Shown: in pieces, positions 23,225 through 36,831 of the stretch
Layout of the letters: every line of letters starts with the position of its first letter
How positions within the stretch are numbered: position 1 is the stretch's first letter
Assembly (NCBI GenBank): GCA_963969395.1
Contig: OZ017805.1
Location: 5,952,001-6,016,000 of the forward strand
DNA from: Pseudoscleropodium purum
Taxonomy: Eukaryota; Streptophyta; Bryopsida; Hypnales; Brachytheciaceae
Reading direction: 5' to 3'
DNA length: 64,000 nt
Position numbers and translations under genes: made by a program
Notes under the pieces: model-generated
What the model was told of the DNA's origin: nothing
The model's database searches: none
Seen by the model: the letters and a program-made list of their open reading frames with translations, nothing else

Positions 23225-24403
23225 AAACATTCACAACTCCGAAAACCTCAAATTTCGTAAGTCGTATTGTGCTAGCCATCTTACTTGTAAGAATGCCAAT
23301 TGTAAATATTTGAAGAGAGCTTCAAAGCAAAATGAAATTGAGTGAAGTGGCTATACTATGTTTCCTTTTACTATTGGTGGGTCTCCTCCAAAAGAATCTA
23401 TCCTAGTTTATAAGGTTTGTAAGATGGCATCTACATGTCTTATCGCATACAAGGCTAGAATATACTTTGTATAAATTGATAACCCAAAAATGACGGGGGC
23501 CACTATTCACTTTAAAGAGCATAGCCACCTTGTTGCTAAAGGCATATATAGAGATTCTACTAAAATGATTTGTGAACTCACTGCAGAGCAAGTAGCCAAA
23601 ACACCCACGGCCACAAATTCTGCAATCACTCTTTCTACTAGTAAAGACTTTCTCGTAAGCTACCTATTTCACGATGGAGAGGGGGAAAAAGAAATGGAGG
23701 AGGTCATGGACTGTTTCCAATATTTGAGTAATCCAAGTGTTTGCAACGTGATCTCTTCTTTCCGTTCTAGCAACTAAGGAGAGATAATTGACAACATTGT
23801 AACTATGAAGAAAGAGTCAAAGTTTGAGTTCATATATGATAGCGTCTTCCCAAGTCAAGGCAAAGAAAATTTATACATTTTCAAGATGCTTACCAAGGGA
23901 TCAAGAAGTAGAGTCGACCTTGTAAGGCACATGCAATTAGAAGGGGATCTGCAAAATGCATAATTGATGTTTGACCACGTGAAGTATATGAAGGAGTGAC
24001 TATAATGGCTTGCTACGTGTATGATATTGAGTACAAGAAGGTGATGACTATTGCAATGTGCGATATACAATTTGAAGATACTGAAGTTTAAATACAGTTT
24101 TGGCGGAGCTTGAACATGGTCATGCATTGCCATAGAGTGGCAAACCCTAACTTCAATAGATTTATGGTAGATAGCACTATAGCCAATTGGAATGTGGTCT
24201 ACATTATCTACGATAGTGGTTCCGCTAATGTCAAAATAGAGATTTGCAAGAGGACATGTATGATGCATTGGAGTACCTATCTTCCTAAGCATACGCAAAA
24301 GTACAACAAAGAAGCATTTCAACACCAATATATTACTTTGTGCAAACAACACAAAGATTCAATGAATACGGAACAAGCCGAGGTCTATTACCTTGCAAAA
24401 TAG
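23225..24403 (+). pseudogene. MULE-like transposase relic
   Basis: A plus-strand coding trace runs with few breaks: KFRKSYCASHLTCKNANCKY, then NPKMTGATIHFKEHSHLVAK, ICELTAEQVAKTPTATNSAI, FPSQGKENLYIFKMLTKGS and LVRHMQLEGDLQNA-stop-LMFDHVK. A frameshift follows near 24,010-24,110, then VANPNFNRFMVDSTIANWNV and KRTCMMHWSTYLPKHTQKY. These blocks resemble, from memory, a widespread family of MULE-like transposon proteins in non-flowering plants: a Cys-rich N-terminus, then a D-containing catalytic core. At least four in-frame stops and one or more frameshifts are present. Family assignment needs a search; the once-coding status is firm. Confidence 0.55.
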
Positions 24404-25126
24404 TCTTGGCGGTTGTCGTCTAGAGTTGCCAACAAAGAAATTCTATATTACTTAACCATTGGCTAGTTTTTCGACATTTTTGGTACCATCAATGGAGAAG
24501 CTTCATAGACATGGTGAGTGAATTTTGAATTTGAATTTGTATAAGTGTTTAGGTTCTAAGGCTCATTTTCTAATAGGAAGTTTTATCTGCTTGATAGAAT
24601 TTTTTTTTAAATTTTATTAAAATATTGGGAATTTTTCCTTTATAGTACTAAAATGAAGGATCCTCAAAACATTGTAATAATATGCCTCGAATCCAATAGA
24701 TGTATTTCAGATGTCATTATGGACCTCTAATTTTTTTTTTTAAAATAAAAAATCCAATTTTGGTAGTAGCAAATGTTAAATGTTATTTTTTTTTAGTAGG
24801 AAAATAAAATGGAAGAAATATACTTCATTATTTTAGTAGCAATATATTACTACCAATAGGAGTCATTGCAAATCCTTCACCTTATGAAACTACACATTCA
24901 ATGAAGATAAATTGTTAAGAAGTTGGAAGTTACTATAGTTGTGAATGTCAATTACTAACTATTTTATTATCTTATCTAGAATTTTTAGAAATTGAATTTG
25001 GAAGAGATTTTGGACTTGCCATCATGCAACTTATTCGAAACAATGCATAACAAGTGGCTACAAATATCCGGAAAGCAAAGAAACAACTTGTTTGATGCCA
25101 CATGTGATGACAATATCCATATTTAG
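24404..25126. other. AT-rich stretch between relics
   Basis: No supported gene. T-rich runs occur at about 24,600-24,620 and 24,730-24,740. Confidence 0.5.
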
Positions 25127-26105
25127 ATGCAAATGACAAACTATTGTGTATACCTGAAAAGATATGTATCAGGATTAGGGCTGTCAAAAGGGGAGATGAA
25201 GTTGAGAGCTACCAAAAGAAGTAGATATTGCAAGAAGATTGCAAAGGCGCTAAACACATTGCTTGGAGCAGAAGATGTGGGAACTAAAGTACTACACTTG
25301 GAAGGAGAAGAAATTTTTGGTAGCACAAAGAAAAAGTTGGATATGCCCATTGGTGATGCAAGAGACTCATATAGATCGGACAAGATCAATTTTTTCAATC
25401 CCATGTGAGAACAAGGTTCAAGACATGTTTTTTGAATCTTCTGGAGATAAAGGTAAACAACCTCAAGCAAATACTTCTCGACATGTTATGGTAGCATTTG
25501 AAAGTAACTGTGATACATCAAAATGGCACATTACTAAAATCAACCACAAATCCAACACCAGATGTCAAGCTCAACAACGAAGATCAAATATCAAGTACAC
25601 TTGCAAGATTACAAAAGGAAAGAACGGAACTCCATTTCCTACCTACTGTGGTAGAAGAGAAGAGTATGGGAGTAATCAAGAGGTGGTGGTTGATTTCTAG
25701 TTTTGTTGGAATGACATTGAATGATGCATGAAAGGTATAAAGCAAAAGTGGATTCTCGATTGGTTAGAGGTACTGGAGGTTTGGCTTGTTTTTTTTGGAA
25801 CTAACCTAAACTAGGAAGAGACATTGTTGTTGTAGCATGCAAGATTTTGCCTCCAAGAACGACCAATATTGTCACCACATCAATTATTCAACATGTCAAA
25901 GATTGTCAAACTTATTCTATATGACCAACCTCCATTAAAGAACTCAAATGTGTATCCAACAATGAGGAACAATAGAGCCATTGGAAGGATTGTAAACGCA
26001 CCTATTGCAAAACAACAAAACAAGTGGGAAAGTGCAGGTAATGGTAGAGGGCAAATTCTAGAACACTACTCCCTTTCCCAAGCTTTGGTGCAAATGTGGA
26101 GTTAG
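25127..26105 (+). pseudogene. Plus-strand ORF remnants, possibly the 3' end of the MULE-like relic
   Basis: Fragments 25,127-25,408 (KIAKALNTLLGAEDVGTKVL), 25,263-25,700, 25,498-25,731 (ISSTLARLQKERTELHFLPT) and 25,869-26,105 lie head to tail on the same strand in shifting frames. The pattern is of a frameshifted, decayed coding region. I recognise no domain. The link to the relic at 23.2-24.4 kb is by strand and proximity only. Confidence 0.3.
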
Positions 26106-27170
26106 AGACAGGGTCAAAGTCTAAAAAAAATGCATATTGAGTTATAGTAGGCCAATTCCCCATGCTTACCTAGACTTCATGAATAGGGCAATTTATACTA
26201 TTGGAGGTTGGTAGTTGTATGTAAATTGCAAACACCTATACTATTTGTACAAATACTTTTGCAAGATGGATGTCATCGAAAACAATTTCATTCATGCACC
26301 AAGTTATAGCTTCAATGAATTGAAGCTACTGCTAGTTCGAGCTAGAATGATCACACTTGTAGAATAGGCATGGCCACATATTCCAATGTACTTCAATTGT
26401 AATGCACTCATTTTGATATATTACAATTGAAATGATTTGATGCATACTTTTTTCATTTAATTTCCATTTCCATTTCCACTCTAGTATCCATTTTGTCCCT
26501 TTTTTTATAATACTCTCTATTTTTTTCCTACACTCTTCTTCTTGATTACAATCCTCCCTTATTTTACCTTTTTTTCATTTTCTTTTGAGATCTAGGCCAT
26601 TTTTACTATTTTTGTATTTTATTTTCTACAAGGTTTCCAAAAATATCAAAATTGGCCAATACATTACTCTCAAAAAACCCACAAAATGCACCTCATAGTT
26701 TTTTTATAAAAAATAAAAAATCAGATGAAAGGAGACACTTGAAGATGCTTGTAACATGGTTACCACTATGATTTAAAATAATCATCTCACCCTAGCAATC
26801 TATGGAATAATGATAAACATAAGGCTGTGATTGTATGATGATGACATATTGATTTGAATTATGCATATTTTACCATGTTAAAACTATAAAGTGAAATGAG
26901 AAGCTCCAATCACGATAAATTGTCATTGGCCCAATAGATACATTGAATTGTAATAGTCAACTTTCCATTGGCTTTGTAGATGTAGGCTCATTTGAACTCA
27001 GTCATTTTATAGCATCTCATGTTGCCTATTAGAATTGGTATGGGATATGTTGCATGCAACAATGCTAGTATGTGAGTATAGAATGCTCATGAGTGTTAAA
27101 AATGGGGAAGAGCAATGTTATAGGGTTCTTATTCATATGTCCCATGATGATTGGCATTTGGAAAAGCACT
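26106..27170. other. AT-rich non-coding stretch
   Basis: No gene seen. Pyrimidine-rich runs around 26,500-26,640. Confidence 0.5.
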
Positions 27171-27176
27171 ACTGTA

Positions 27177-27755
27177 AAACCATTTAGACCCTAAGCTCAA
27201 TGAAAAATGACTCCCAATCTCAACTTGATCACTCATTTTTTTTTCTATATTTTTTTGGACAATACTATAGGCAACGTCTCACTTTTCTATTTTTTTTTTG
27301 GGCTAAGTTTTCTCAAAAACCTTAGCCTCAATGAGGAATGACTCCTAATCTCAACTTCACCCCTCATTCCTTTTTCTACATTTTTTTAGACAACATTGTG
27401 GTCAACGCTTCACTTTTCTATATTTATTTTTGGTCTAAGGTTTTTCCTAAACCTTAGCCTCAATGAGAAATGATTCCCGGTCTTAGCTTGACCCCTCATT
27501 TCTTTCTCTATATATTTTTGGACAACACCACAAGCACCACTTCACTTTTCTATTTTTTTTTTTTTGGATAAAGTTTTCTAAAAACCTTAGCCTCAATGAG
27601 AAATGATTCTCACTCTCAACTTGATCCCTCAGTTCTTTTTCTATAAAATTTGTGACAATATTGTGGTCACCACCACATTTTCCCATTTTGGAAGGAACTG
27701 AGGTTACCTTAAAACCTTAGCCTCCATAAGAAATGACTCTTGTTTTCACCATGTA
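27177..27755. repeat. 132-bp tandem repeat, about 4.3 copies
   Basis: Units start at about 27,177, 27,318, 27,449, 27,583 and 27,713 (periods about 141, 131, 134 and 130). Each begins AACCTTAGCCTCAATGAGAAA, continues through a TCAACTTGACCCCTCATT block and a T-rich block (TTTTTGGACAAC), and ends TCACTTTTCTATTTTTTT. The first and last units are the most diverged. Confidence 0.85.
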
Positions 27756-27759
27756 TTAG

Positions 27760-28178
27760 ATTCTTTCTACTACAAAGAATTCAAACACCACATAAAATAT
27801 TTACTAATCCATGGTCATAGGATACACAATTATAGGTCCCAAATTTACCATTAATAGAAAAAAAATCCAATTTTTAGAATTTTTTTTAGCAAAAAAAGTT
27901 TTTCTCAACAAAAATATGAGAATTTTTTTTCAAGCTCAAGGCTCACAAGCCCCATGCTCTACACTCACAAGCTCATGGCTCCAAGCTTGCGCACCAGTGT
28001 CGTTGTTTTTACGTATCACATAATAAGTCTAAGCATGTTAAACTTTGGTATGTATTTTCCAAATACCAAATATCATCAAATGTTTGACAAATTCAATGTA
28101 TTAGGGCCTAGGTTATTAGAGACAACTACAATCCATGATTTGAAGGTATTAAAAGTTTGCTAAAAAGCATGATGTAAT
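27760..28178. other. Non-coding spacer
   Basis: AT-rich with no supported gene. It contains CTCAAGGCTCACAAGCC / CTCACAAGCTCATGGCTCC, a small duplicated patch near 27,935-27,985. Confidence 0.4.
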
Positions 28179-31100
28179 TTAGTTTTTAGTTTTGTACATG
28201 TTGTTATATCTTAGTAAAAGATGAGACAAATAGTTTACGGTAGAATTTAACCTTATGGTTGGCATGGATGGCCAAAATGAACACCACAATTTGTATAAGC
28301 TTGTTGTGCTTGATTCTTCTATTTTAATCGTTGCAGCCTTCCATATCATTCGTTGTAGCAGTTGTGGAACATTGTGTAGACCGTATTGATTAGTGTGAAC
28401 TTGTTTCCGTGGTTGTAATTGATTGTGTGTTAATTTCAAAGGCATGAAGGTTGTTGCCTTGCTACTTTGTTCTTCGGCTTCTTGTTTTGTAGGTATTCTT
28501 GGTGGAATTGCTCGGACCATAGGTTTAGTAGTAGTGGTGTGAATTTTAGAGAAGCCTCTCTACGAGGGAGATCTTCCTAGTTGAACATAAGAAATGATTA
28601 GAAACGTAGGATTGACAATATTTTCCTTGTTTTCCAAAATTCTTAATGGAGATGCACTATGTTCCATGGTTTGTTCTAAAAATCATTATTGTTTGTATGG
28701 ATCTAGGGCTAGGCTTGGAGATTGGAGTGAAGCTAATATACTTGAATGGCACTTATCTTAGTCATTCAATGGCTTAGGAGGCTTAGAGTAAAAGACACAT
28801 CTTATCTCTTTTACTAGTAAAACTGGTTGATGTAAATACCACGAAATGGTTGTAGCAGAGATTTTTGTGTGTTCCTCTTCTATCATTGGAAGAGGGGGTG
28901 ATTGCCCTTCCATTTGTATTTTGCTCATAATAGATTCATTAAAATGTGGTTCCATCTCTTCGATAGATCTTATAGGTAGTTGAGATGGTAAACCGTCTTT
29001 AAATGTAGTAGGCTTGCTATCAATGACCAATTCGTCAAATTGAGGTAAGAGGTCACAAGTATAATCTTCTACTTCAATTGGGGACTCATCCATGAGTTCC
29101 TCTTATAGTGGGCTTTTAAGTTCTTCTTTCACTACAAAAATTTCATTATTGGAATAGAGATTGTTTTGCAACCATTGGGCAAATGTACTGTCATCTTTGT
29201 GATCATAAAGACTAGGGCCTATGCATTTAATAAGTCCTAAGTCAATAGTAGACTCCGCTCTTCTTAAATGGATGGTAGGAAGTTCATGCTTTTCTGTCCA
29301 AACCTAGCAATGTCCCTCTTGATACAATGGCAACCATGGTTCTGGCCTCCAAGGGGCCATACGAAAATGTGATGTGTTTTCGAGCCCAATTTACTACTCT
29401 ACCACATTGTCAAAAGAATCCATGACCTAGAAAGAAGGAATATGCGTCTTGGGCATCTTCCTTAAGTTGGATGACTTCAAATGTCACAAAATAGTCCACT
29501 CCATTGGTTTGCATGTGTAAGTCTTTGATCCTTTCCAAAGTCTAGACTAACCTTCGATCTACACATTTAAGTGTCAAATGCAATGGATGGATAACTTATA
29601 ACCCAAGCTTTTCCATAATAGTGGCAGGCATGATGTTTACACTACTACCATCATCCACTAATACTCCTTTTATAAACTTGTCAATAATCTCTACTTCGAT
29701 TTTGATAGCTTCAAATGATTCTTTAAACTCTTATAAAAAGAAAAATTTGTTCAACTTTGTTGACTTACACACTTTTAGGGAGACGCTTAACTGTGGCACC
29801 TACCCTCATTTTCTTCCTTAAAGTAGGATCTATTTAAACTAATTGTACAAAGATAATTCTAGCCACTATCCTAGACAGATCCTTCCATTACAGATCATAA
29901 GGAGTCGGTGGATTTCGTCTTCTTTCAATTTTAGGTTTGGATTTAGGAGTAGGTATGGGGAATAGATCTTCCGTAGGGACAAATTGAGCTTTGTCCTCAT
30001 CAAAATCCACATGAGTGGGTAATTCTTGGTCTAATCTTATTTCTTTGGCTACATGGTCCAAAGCATCTTGTAAATTGGAAAAATGAAGTGATCCATTTGC
30101 AAATGATGTACTACTTAAAGGACTAGATTTCGAAGATGCTGCATCATTTTCATTTAGGGGAAGAGGATTAGTCTTTGCTCTTCCTCGAGTAACTACTAAT
30201 GTTGGTAAAGAGTCCTAAACTTCTGGAATTGATGGAATTTGCACTTCTATGGAAAACTAGTCGTGTATCTTTTTGGAGTTATTTATGTCTACATCAACAA
30301 ACTGTATGTCCTGTTTGCTTTGCGTATTAGATAATGGTATTAGTCCTTGAGCTATTTGAAGCACCTCTAATGAAGTTTGGATCTATTTATTATAAGTCCA
30401 AACATAATACATATTTAGTGGTTCTACCCCCTCTCTAGCTCCATGTATCTTATTCCTTTCAAGTTGTCTTTAGCCTATTGTAGATAATCTTGTTGTGCAA
30501 CTTCTAGTAGAATAACCTTGTTAGGAATTCTACACTATGTTGTGGAATGATGCTCTCTACATCGTTTAAACACAATATTACTACGAATCCAACATCTTCC
30601 AAGGAGATGCCTATTACTACAAATAGGACAATTTAGATCCCCATTTGGTCAATTATAAGAAGTAATCATCCTCTTTTGCCTTGATGCATTTTGATAGCGA
30701 TATGGTTGCGGTGGCTGTGTTTGTCGTGGTCGATTTTGTTGTTGAGGTGGCTCATCTTTCAAAAGAGGGCAAAATGGTGGGCTATGATTAGGCTTCCTAC
30801 AATGATTGCACTAAACTCTCATTGTATAAGAATTAGATTCATGATGAAGTGGTGCATTCCATTTCCCTTGGTCCCTAATTAAGCATGCCATTTGCTCATC
30901 TAGTTGTCGAATGGATTTGGTCATTTTGTTAGAGACTTAGCGCATTTCTTGCTTAAGTTGATCTAATTCTAGGGCTAGTAAAGCTAGCATAGTTTCTTGA
31001 ATAGCCAGAGATCTAACTACTATTTTGTTAATAGCCTTGCCATTAGATCCTTGGTAGGTTGGTGAGTTTGAAATGTAATGATGGACGATGATGAAAGTGG

Positions 31101-31954
31101 GAATGGGTTCTTTGACCTTTCGTACCATTCTCTTGTTTTCTTTGTCAATGACCTCTATTTCTAAGGTTGTTTGAATGGTAGCTTCAAAGGTCATTACCCT
31201 TCTAATTAGTATTTTGCTGATAGTAGATGCGGAATTCAAGCCTTGGATGAAGTAGTATCTAATGGTTTCATCACTAAATAATTCACCAACAAAACAGGTA
31301 CAAACCATTCTAAAACATCTTACATTTGAGGTAATATCTTGTGTTTGATCTTGTCGTATGTTTTGTATGGCTGTGAGTGCTTGTTATTGGCTAGTCTCAG
31401 ATTGGAAAAATCTCAAAAAAGTTGTTTGCAATTGGACCTAAGTAGTAAAAAATCCTACATCATTTGGACCTATACTACAAGTATGCATGGTTGACTAGGG
31501 TGTTTGGAAACCAAATTAAGTAGTAACCATGGTTGGTTATTAAACTAGAGACAAGAATTTCTTCAAATCTCTCCAAATGAGCCATAGGATTGTCATCTTT
31601 GTTTCCAACAAATCTAGGTAAATTGTGAGGTATTAGCACCTCTCGTAGTCCTTGAGTTACTACAAAAGGTAGTCCTCAAAATAACATTATAAGATCGGCA
31701 GTTGATATTTGTAGATCTTGCATTGGGACACCTTTTGATTGTGGCAGTTTAACTTGTCTACGAGCCTCATGATTTAATGGTTCCATGATAGCCGGTGAAG
31801 AAGATCGATATTCTTCAATGTCAAAATTCATGGTAAGTATAGAACTTTCTCTTGTTATTTGTAACCTGGTAACTCTAGTGGTTCTAGGTGTAGTAGTTGG
31901 CTTTAGAGCATCTAAAGAATTAGATGAAACCAATTCATACAAAATCCAATCCAA
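28179..31954 (-). pseudogene. Ty3/gypsy-type gag-protease relic
   Basis: On the minus strand, in order: a gag capsid region (LPRFVGNKDDNPMAHLERF near 31,600; GELFSDETIRYYFIQGLNS near 31,270); a perfect CCHC knuckle (CNHCRKPNHSPPFC, spacing C-2-C-4-H-4-C, near 30,800) followed by a second, imperfect one (CPICSNRHLLGRC); and a retroviral-type aspartic protease core (KGVLVDDGSSVNIMP, near 29,650). A further frame then runs 29,093-28,179 (MDESPIEVEDYTCDLLPQFD and onward). Stops and frameshifts are frequent. No reverse transcriptase, RNase H, integrase or long terminal repeats are visible, so the element is truncated as well as decayed. Family order gag-protease fits Ty3/gypsy. Confidence 0.8.
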
Positions 31955-34440
31955 TCATATATAGTTAGAAATCTACACAACACTTTGCACCGTAAGATGC
32001 TATAAGGAGCTAAATGCTCTACAACAATTTTGCTAGAGGTGTTATCTCAACCTATCCTATGACAATCACCATTCCTAGTATCTCTACGGTAGTAGGACGT
32101 ATTTCAAGGAAATATAGGTACTAATGTTCTTGTATATGTGAGGTTGACAAATTTGAACGTTCGGGGTAAAATCACATTTAAATTGCGGACATCCAGATTG
32201 TATGTTCATTGTGCCAGAAGGTGAACACCAAAAAAAAAAGTTTTGGCCACCTTCCAACAGTGCTATCCGCCTTGTTCGCCTTCCAATAGCGCAGTCCACC
32301 CCATCCATCTAACACATCTAGGCTATCAAATCTTATAGACGGCAAATGCGGATAGATCTAAACTGTTAGATCTTGTAGAAGGCAAGGTAGATGAGGCTAG
32401 TGGACAATAAGTTTGTTTTGTTTTTGTGAAAGTCACAAGATGTTGTGGACCCAACGTATACATAGGAAGCTTAGATGCCTTGTCAACCTTGTCTATACAC
32501 CTAAGTTGATTTTTGTTTTGGTCCCACATATGAAGGCTATTGAAGAAGGTTGCATTGCAAATGCGACAAGGTCGAGTCCTCTTTGAGCAGCATGGATTGT
32601 CATAGAACAATGAATAATATCATGGATGGTGAACTCCTTCATTGTTTGGTCTAGTGAAGAGTGATATCCAATAGTCCTCTACGTCCTATCAAGGCTCACA
32701 TGTTGCAACATACTACTTTTTGTATTGGAGTTGGTGCTTGTAATTAAGATTTGAAGACACTAGTTGAAGGGAAATACCTAGGCAAGAGTTGAAGGTGAAT
32801 GAACTCAAACTAGTGTTCCACTCCTAGAAGTAACCCAATTTGGTGTATGGGTTGTCAAGGCAAACGCCTTGATCAACCAAGCTGCCTTCCAAATGATGGA
32901 GCTTTTTACTACGTAATGTTGTAAATCGGCAATTATTGTGATTGTTTTGGCTTAATTGATCAATTTGGGGACTAAGATTTTTTATGAAGAAATAAAATGT
33001 ACTTAAGTCAATATATACAATTTTTTGTACCTTTTCCAAAATGATAAAGATCTTCAAATTCTATCATGATTCCTAAAAGATTTTCAAGGATGAAATTTGA
33101 ACACTTTTATCATCCAAAACTTCATCCGTTTGTTTTATGTTATCTAATTATAAAAATTGGATTCCGTTTGTTGGATAAAATTTTACTTCCTATTCCCTAG
33201 TCAAATTTTGGATATGACAAGTTTTGGTCAACCTTGGTTGACTTCATCTTGAATCTTCTAATGGTTATCTATACAATTATCTTATTGGGTTTATGTTCTT
33301 AGTTTTTAAGATTTTTTTCATTGAGTAATTATTTTTATCTTTTTGATAAATTTTTTTATGGGAGAATTTTGATTATTGCTTGGTTAATTAAAATTTCCAT
33401 GTAAGTTTTTTTTTTACTTGGAAAACTCAGAAATTGCTTAAACTACTAGTAATTTTTATTCCTCTTTTGCTTTGGATTTTAAAATCTAATGTAAACTCTA
33501 AGATGCTTTAGAATATTTCTTTGGATGAGTCTTTATATTTTCATCTACTATTTAAGCTAGTTTCAATTACTCATGGTTGATCTCACTTTTATTGAATTTC
33601 AACGTTTGATGTCCCATTTAAAAACTATAGAAATTTTTTAATTGATTATTATTTTGAATTATACTTTCTAATTAATTGAATTGAATTAACCTAATTTCAA
33701 ACTATAATCTTGACTCCTATGGTAATTAATATTAATTAAAGAATTAAATTCAATAAAAAGGTTGCAATTTAGCCCTTACCTCCACCTTCGGGCACTCTTT
33801 GTGAATGTTTTGCTCATTTAATTCCATGTTTTGCTTTTATACCTCCTTTGTTATTCCCTGTATTTTGTTTGTATATATTTTATTCTTTCTCCAATTTTTG
33901 AAGTTGATCTTAAGTATGCCTTCCCACTATTCTATTTCTTTCCAACTTCCTTTACTAACTCCTATTTTTTATGTCTAATTTTCTCTAAGTTTTAGTGATT
34001 TTTTTCTAGATGCAAATCTTGGGGGAAAATTTCTTTTTTCAACACTAGCTAACCAACTCTATGAGTCTAAATATTCTCACTAATCCTTTTCTAATTTTTT
34101 TTCTCCTAGTCTAGCTAGCTTTACAATATTTCCTAGCCCTTTGATTCCATTCCTTTGTTGTTTAGTATTTGACTTCCAAAAGCTGGTGGAAAAGTCAATT
34201 ATTCCCTTGGAAATTGCATCGTCTCCAACCCAGGGTTGCTATTTTGTGAGCCTATGAGCGTAAACTTGTGAGCATGTGAGCATGTAAACCTACAATTTCT
34301 AAGAGATTCCATCTAAAATTTTTGGTCAGAATGAATTATTTTCAATAAAGTTTCAGACCTATTACTATGGGCCTATTATTGTGGGCCTATTACCATGGTC
34401 TCTTCAACAACCTAACATGTAATAAGAAAAACTCTCTTGT
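31955..34440. other. AT-rich non-coding stretch
   Basis: No supported gene. A short worn GC-richer patch at about 32,245-32,310 (CTATCCGCCTTGTTCGCC) recalls the hAT subterminal motif. The minus-strand ORF at 32,326-32,610 has no recognisable feature. Confidence 0.45.
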
Positions 34441-34689
34441 TATTTGGTACTTCTCAGTGTTGAGAGGAGGATCAAGTACTTGCAATCTTGATGTGTTACT
34501 TATTGAACTTCATTAGATTTTAAGAAGAACAAATATTGGTGATTGATATTTTTATAATCAATCCCCTCTTGTTTCTTGGTACCCCTCGGTGGTGAGGAAA
34601 GCACCCTAGCCATGACCAATTTTTTTTTTTTTTTTTTTTCTGTTGCAGCAAAGAAGCTCTCCTTAGCATTGAGGGGAGTGATAAGATGG

Positions 34690-34825
34690 CAAGTGCTTGA
34701 TCTTTCTCTTGGCACAAAGATGAAGAATTATATAACAAATTCTTGATCTTTCTCTCAATGCTAAGGGAAAGAATCGTATAGCAAATCCTTGATCTTTCGC
34801 TCGACACCAAGAGATTATTACAAAA
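34690..34825. repeat. 46-bp tandem repeat, about 2.7 copies
   Basis: Units start at 34,696, 34,742 and 34,788 with CTTGATCTTTC(T/G)CT and continue through AAGAAT-TATA-CAAAT. The spacing is exactly 46 bp each time. A 20-base T run lies just upstream at about 34,620-34,639. Confidence 0.75.
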
Positions 34826-34904
34826 AAACAAGAAGGGAGTGATTAACTAAAGGACTTAGAGATTAAGACTAAAGGATTGAATCCTTCAATAGTCCCACAA
34901 GAGG

Positions 34905-35240
34905 ATAGTGATCAACTAATCGACATTTTGGTCTAACTAAATTCTATTCTTAAAAAAATAATCCTTATCAACCAAATATTTCCTTCCAAAATCTTAATAA
35001 ATCCAACACATCACGATAGAAATATAGGAAGCTTATCGGCTTCAAAAGGCCCTACGATGCCAAAAGACAATGATCAACAAAAAAAAATTTAGTTTGACAA
35101 AGATCATTAGATATAAAAATAATCTTTATTGATAAAATTTTTTTTTTTAAATCTAAAAAAGTCCAACAACAATACATTAAAAAAAAATTATTGGTATCCT
35201 TCCATTAGCCTTGAGAAGACCCATGCTACTATAGGATTAT
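34905..35240. repeat. Diverged repeat of about 160 bp abutting the D element
   Basis: Two to three weakly matching units begin near GATCAACTAATCGAC (about 34,909), GATCAACAAAAAAAA (about 35,070) and GATTAACTAATATTC (about 35,237). Each contains AAAATAATC(C/T)TTAT and a GGCTTCAAAAGGCCC/GCCTTGAGAAGACCC block. It lies just outside the left terminus of D. Confidence 0.45.
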
Positions 35241-35322
35241 GATTAACTAATATTCTATATAAAATTATTTAGATCTCCATTCACCTTTCATATCAATTGA
35301 CTTCTTCATCTTCATAAAACTG

Positions 35323-35357
35323 ATATTTAACTAATTATGGACAAATCCATAGTCCAG
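35323..35357. repeat. Element D left terminal inverted repeat
   Basis: ATATTTAACTAATTATGGAC followed by AAATCCATAGTCCA. It also has an internal dyad (TATGGAcaaaTCCATA). Confidence 0.7.
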
Positions 35358-35799
35358 AAATAAATCAGCCGTCAGCCGATATAGTCGAATGCATAGATTT
35401 GTGTGTCATAAGCAATGAACAGAAATGGACGCAACCACTAAACAAACCAAAGTACCACAACACACGGCCAATGATAGAGTTCAGAGCCTACAATTAGTAG
35501 TTAAATCAATAATTTCATAAGCTCCTATATTGTGTCCAAATTTGGAACAAAGTATTGGCTGGCGCCTGATACTGCCAACCGATTCCTAACATCATTCTCT
35601 AAAGCACCTAGATCTATGAAAGTGTTTGCACTACGTAAACTATGAAAATTGTCGCAGCACAGGGCAGGTCAATTCCCCATTATACTCACAAAAATCGCTC
35701 TAGAGTATAACTAAGTGACTCTAAAGATCGAACCCACGAGATCCTGTGAAGTATCTAGCTCTATTAAGCAGTTAAGCTCAGTCAGTATGCCAATCTTAC

Positions 35800-36830
35800 T
35801 TTCCGGTCCTAGATCTAGAACCAGAAATACTACCACACCGGATAACTACAGACCGGATTACTCCTTCTTCCGGTCCTATTAACTATCCGGTCCGTACAAA
35901 TACCCAAATCCCAGGATCCCACAACTTCCGATCCTAGAAATCCGTCCTGACCAATCCGGTCGGAATGGTCATCCTGTACCCGTAACCCTATCCGGTTTGG
36001 TTTTGCCTCTGTTTCACCATCAGAGGGGTCGCCGCTTAATTTTGAGAGTGGTAGGCCCACCACTCCTTCCGTGACTTATAGTGGCTGAAGACCCACTGTC
36101 CTACCTTCTAGACTCCTAAGCTAATCCGGATCCGGTTTGGTCCTTCACAACAACCCAGATAGCAATCCGGGTCGTAGGTCACACAAAGACCCCACACTCG
36201 ACCCTCTCGTACTACAACGACCTTGATGCTACTTCCGATCCGTGCGAAGACAGGTGGTTACAAATGCACCCGTCCGTTCCAACATCAACTAAGGTTCTTC
36301 CGTTACCCCTACGGGTGGTGAGACCTCACAGGAGATCGGACACTCGACCGGATTTCCCACCCGGGAGTTCTAGCGCAGCTAAGGAATCCCTCCCTACCCG
36401 CCTAGCCTAACAACGGCTTTCTCACCCGGAATCTCAAACTCTAGACGTGCTGAGGAACTAAGTTCACTCCCAACTCTTCGGTACCTACTCACATGCACCT
36501 TGGATCGGAAAATAAACACCAAGGGGAGAAATCACTTACAAACTCACTCGTACTATCCTAACTCCACATCATACAATCCTGTCGCGCTGGAGAGAGATAC
36601 ACAACGAAGAGAATGGAAAGGTACAAGAAGTTTGCAAAATGAACAACTCCCAATTCCCTTCGCAGGAACCGATTTATATACAAAGGGTGAAAACCCTAAA
36701 AGCACAAAAAGGAGCGGAAAACCCGTGGGGGTCCGCCGCCACCTAAATCTAACTTCCGGTCTAACCTAATACTATTGAGCCGGATCCGGATCCGGATCCG
36801 CTCCTACTCCTAACTGAAATTCAAATCCTA
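35800..36830. repeat. CCGGAT/TCCGGT-rich non-coding part of element C
   Basis: Dispersed units include TTCCGGTCCTAGATC, ACCGGATAACT, GACCGGATTACT, ATCCGGTCCG, AATCCGGATCCGGTTTGG and, near 36,780-36,800, a run of four GGATCC-containing units (CCGGATCCGGATCCGGATCC). Further units lie at 38,690-38,890. The core CCGGATCCGG is an even palindrome. Confidence 0.65.
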
Positions 36831-36831
36831 T

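Noticed and set aside
28179..31954. A complete gypsy retrotransposon
   Set aside because: Gag knuckles and a protease core are clear, but no reverse transcriptase, integrase or long terminal repeats could be found on either side.
34500..34831. Minus-strand ORFs with a lysine run
   Set aside because: They are created by a poly-T run and the 46-bp tandem repeat, with no coding character.
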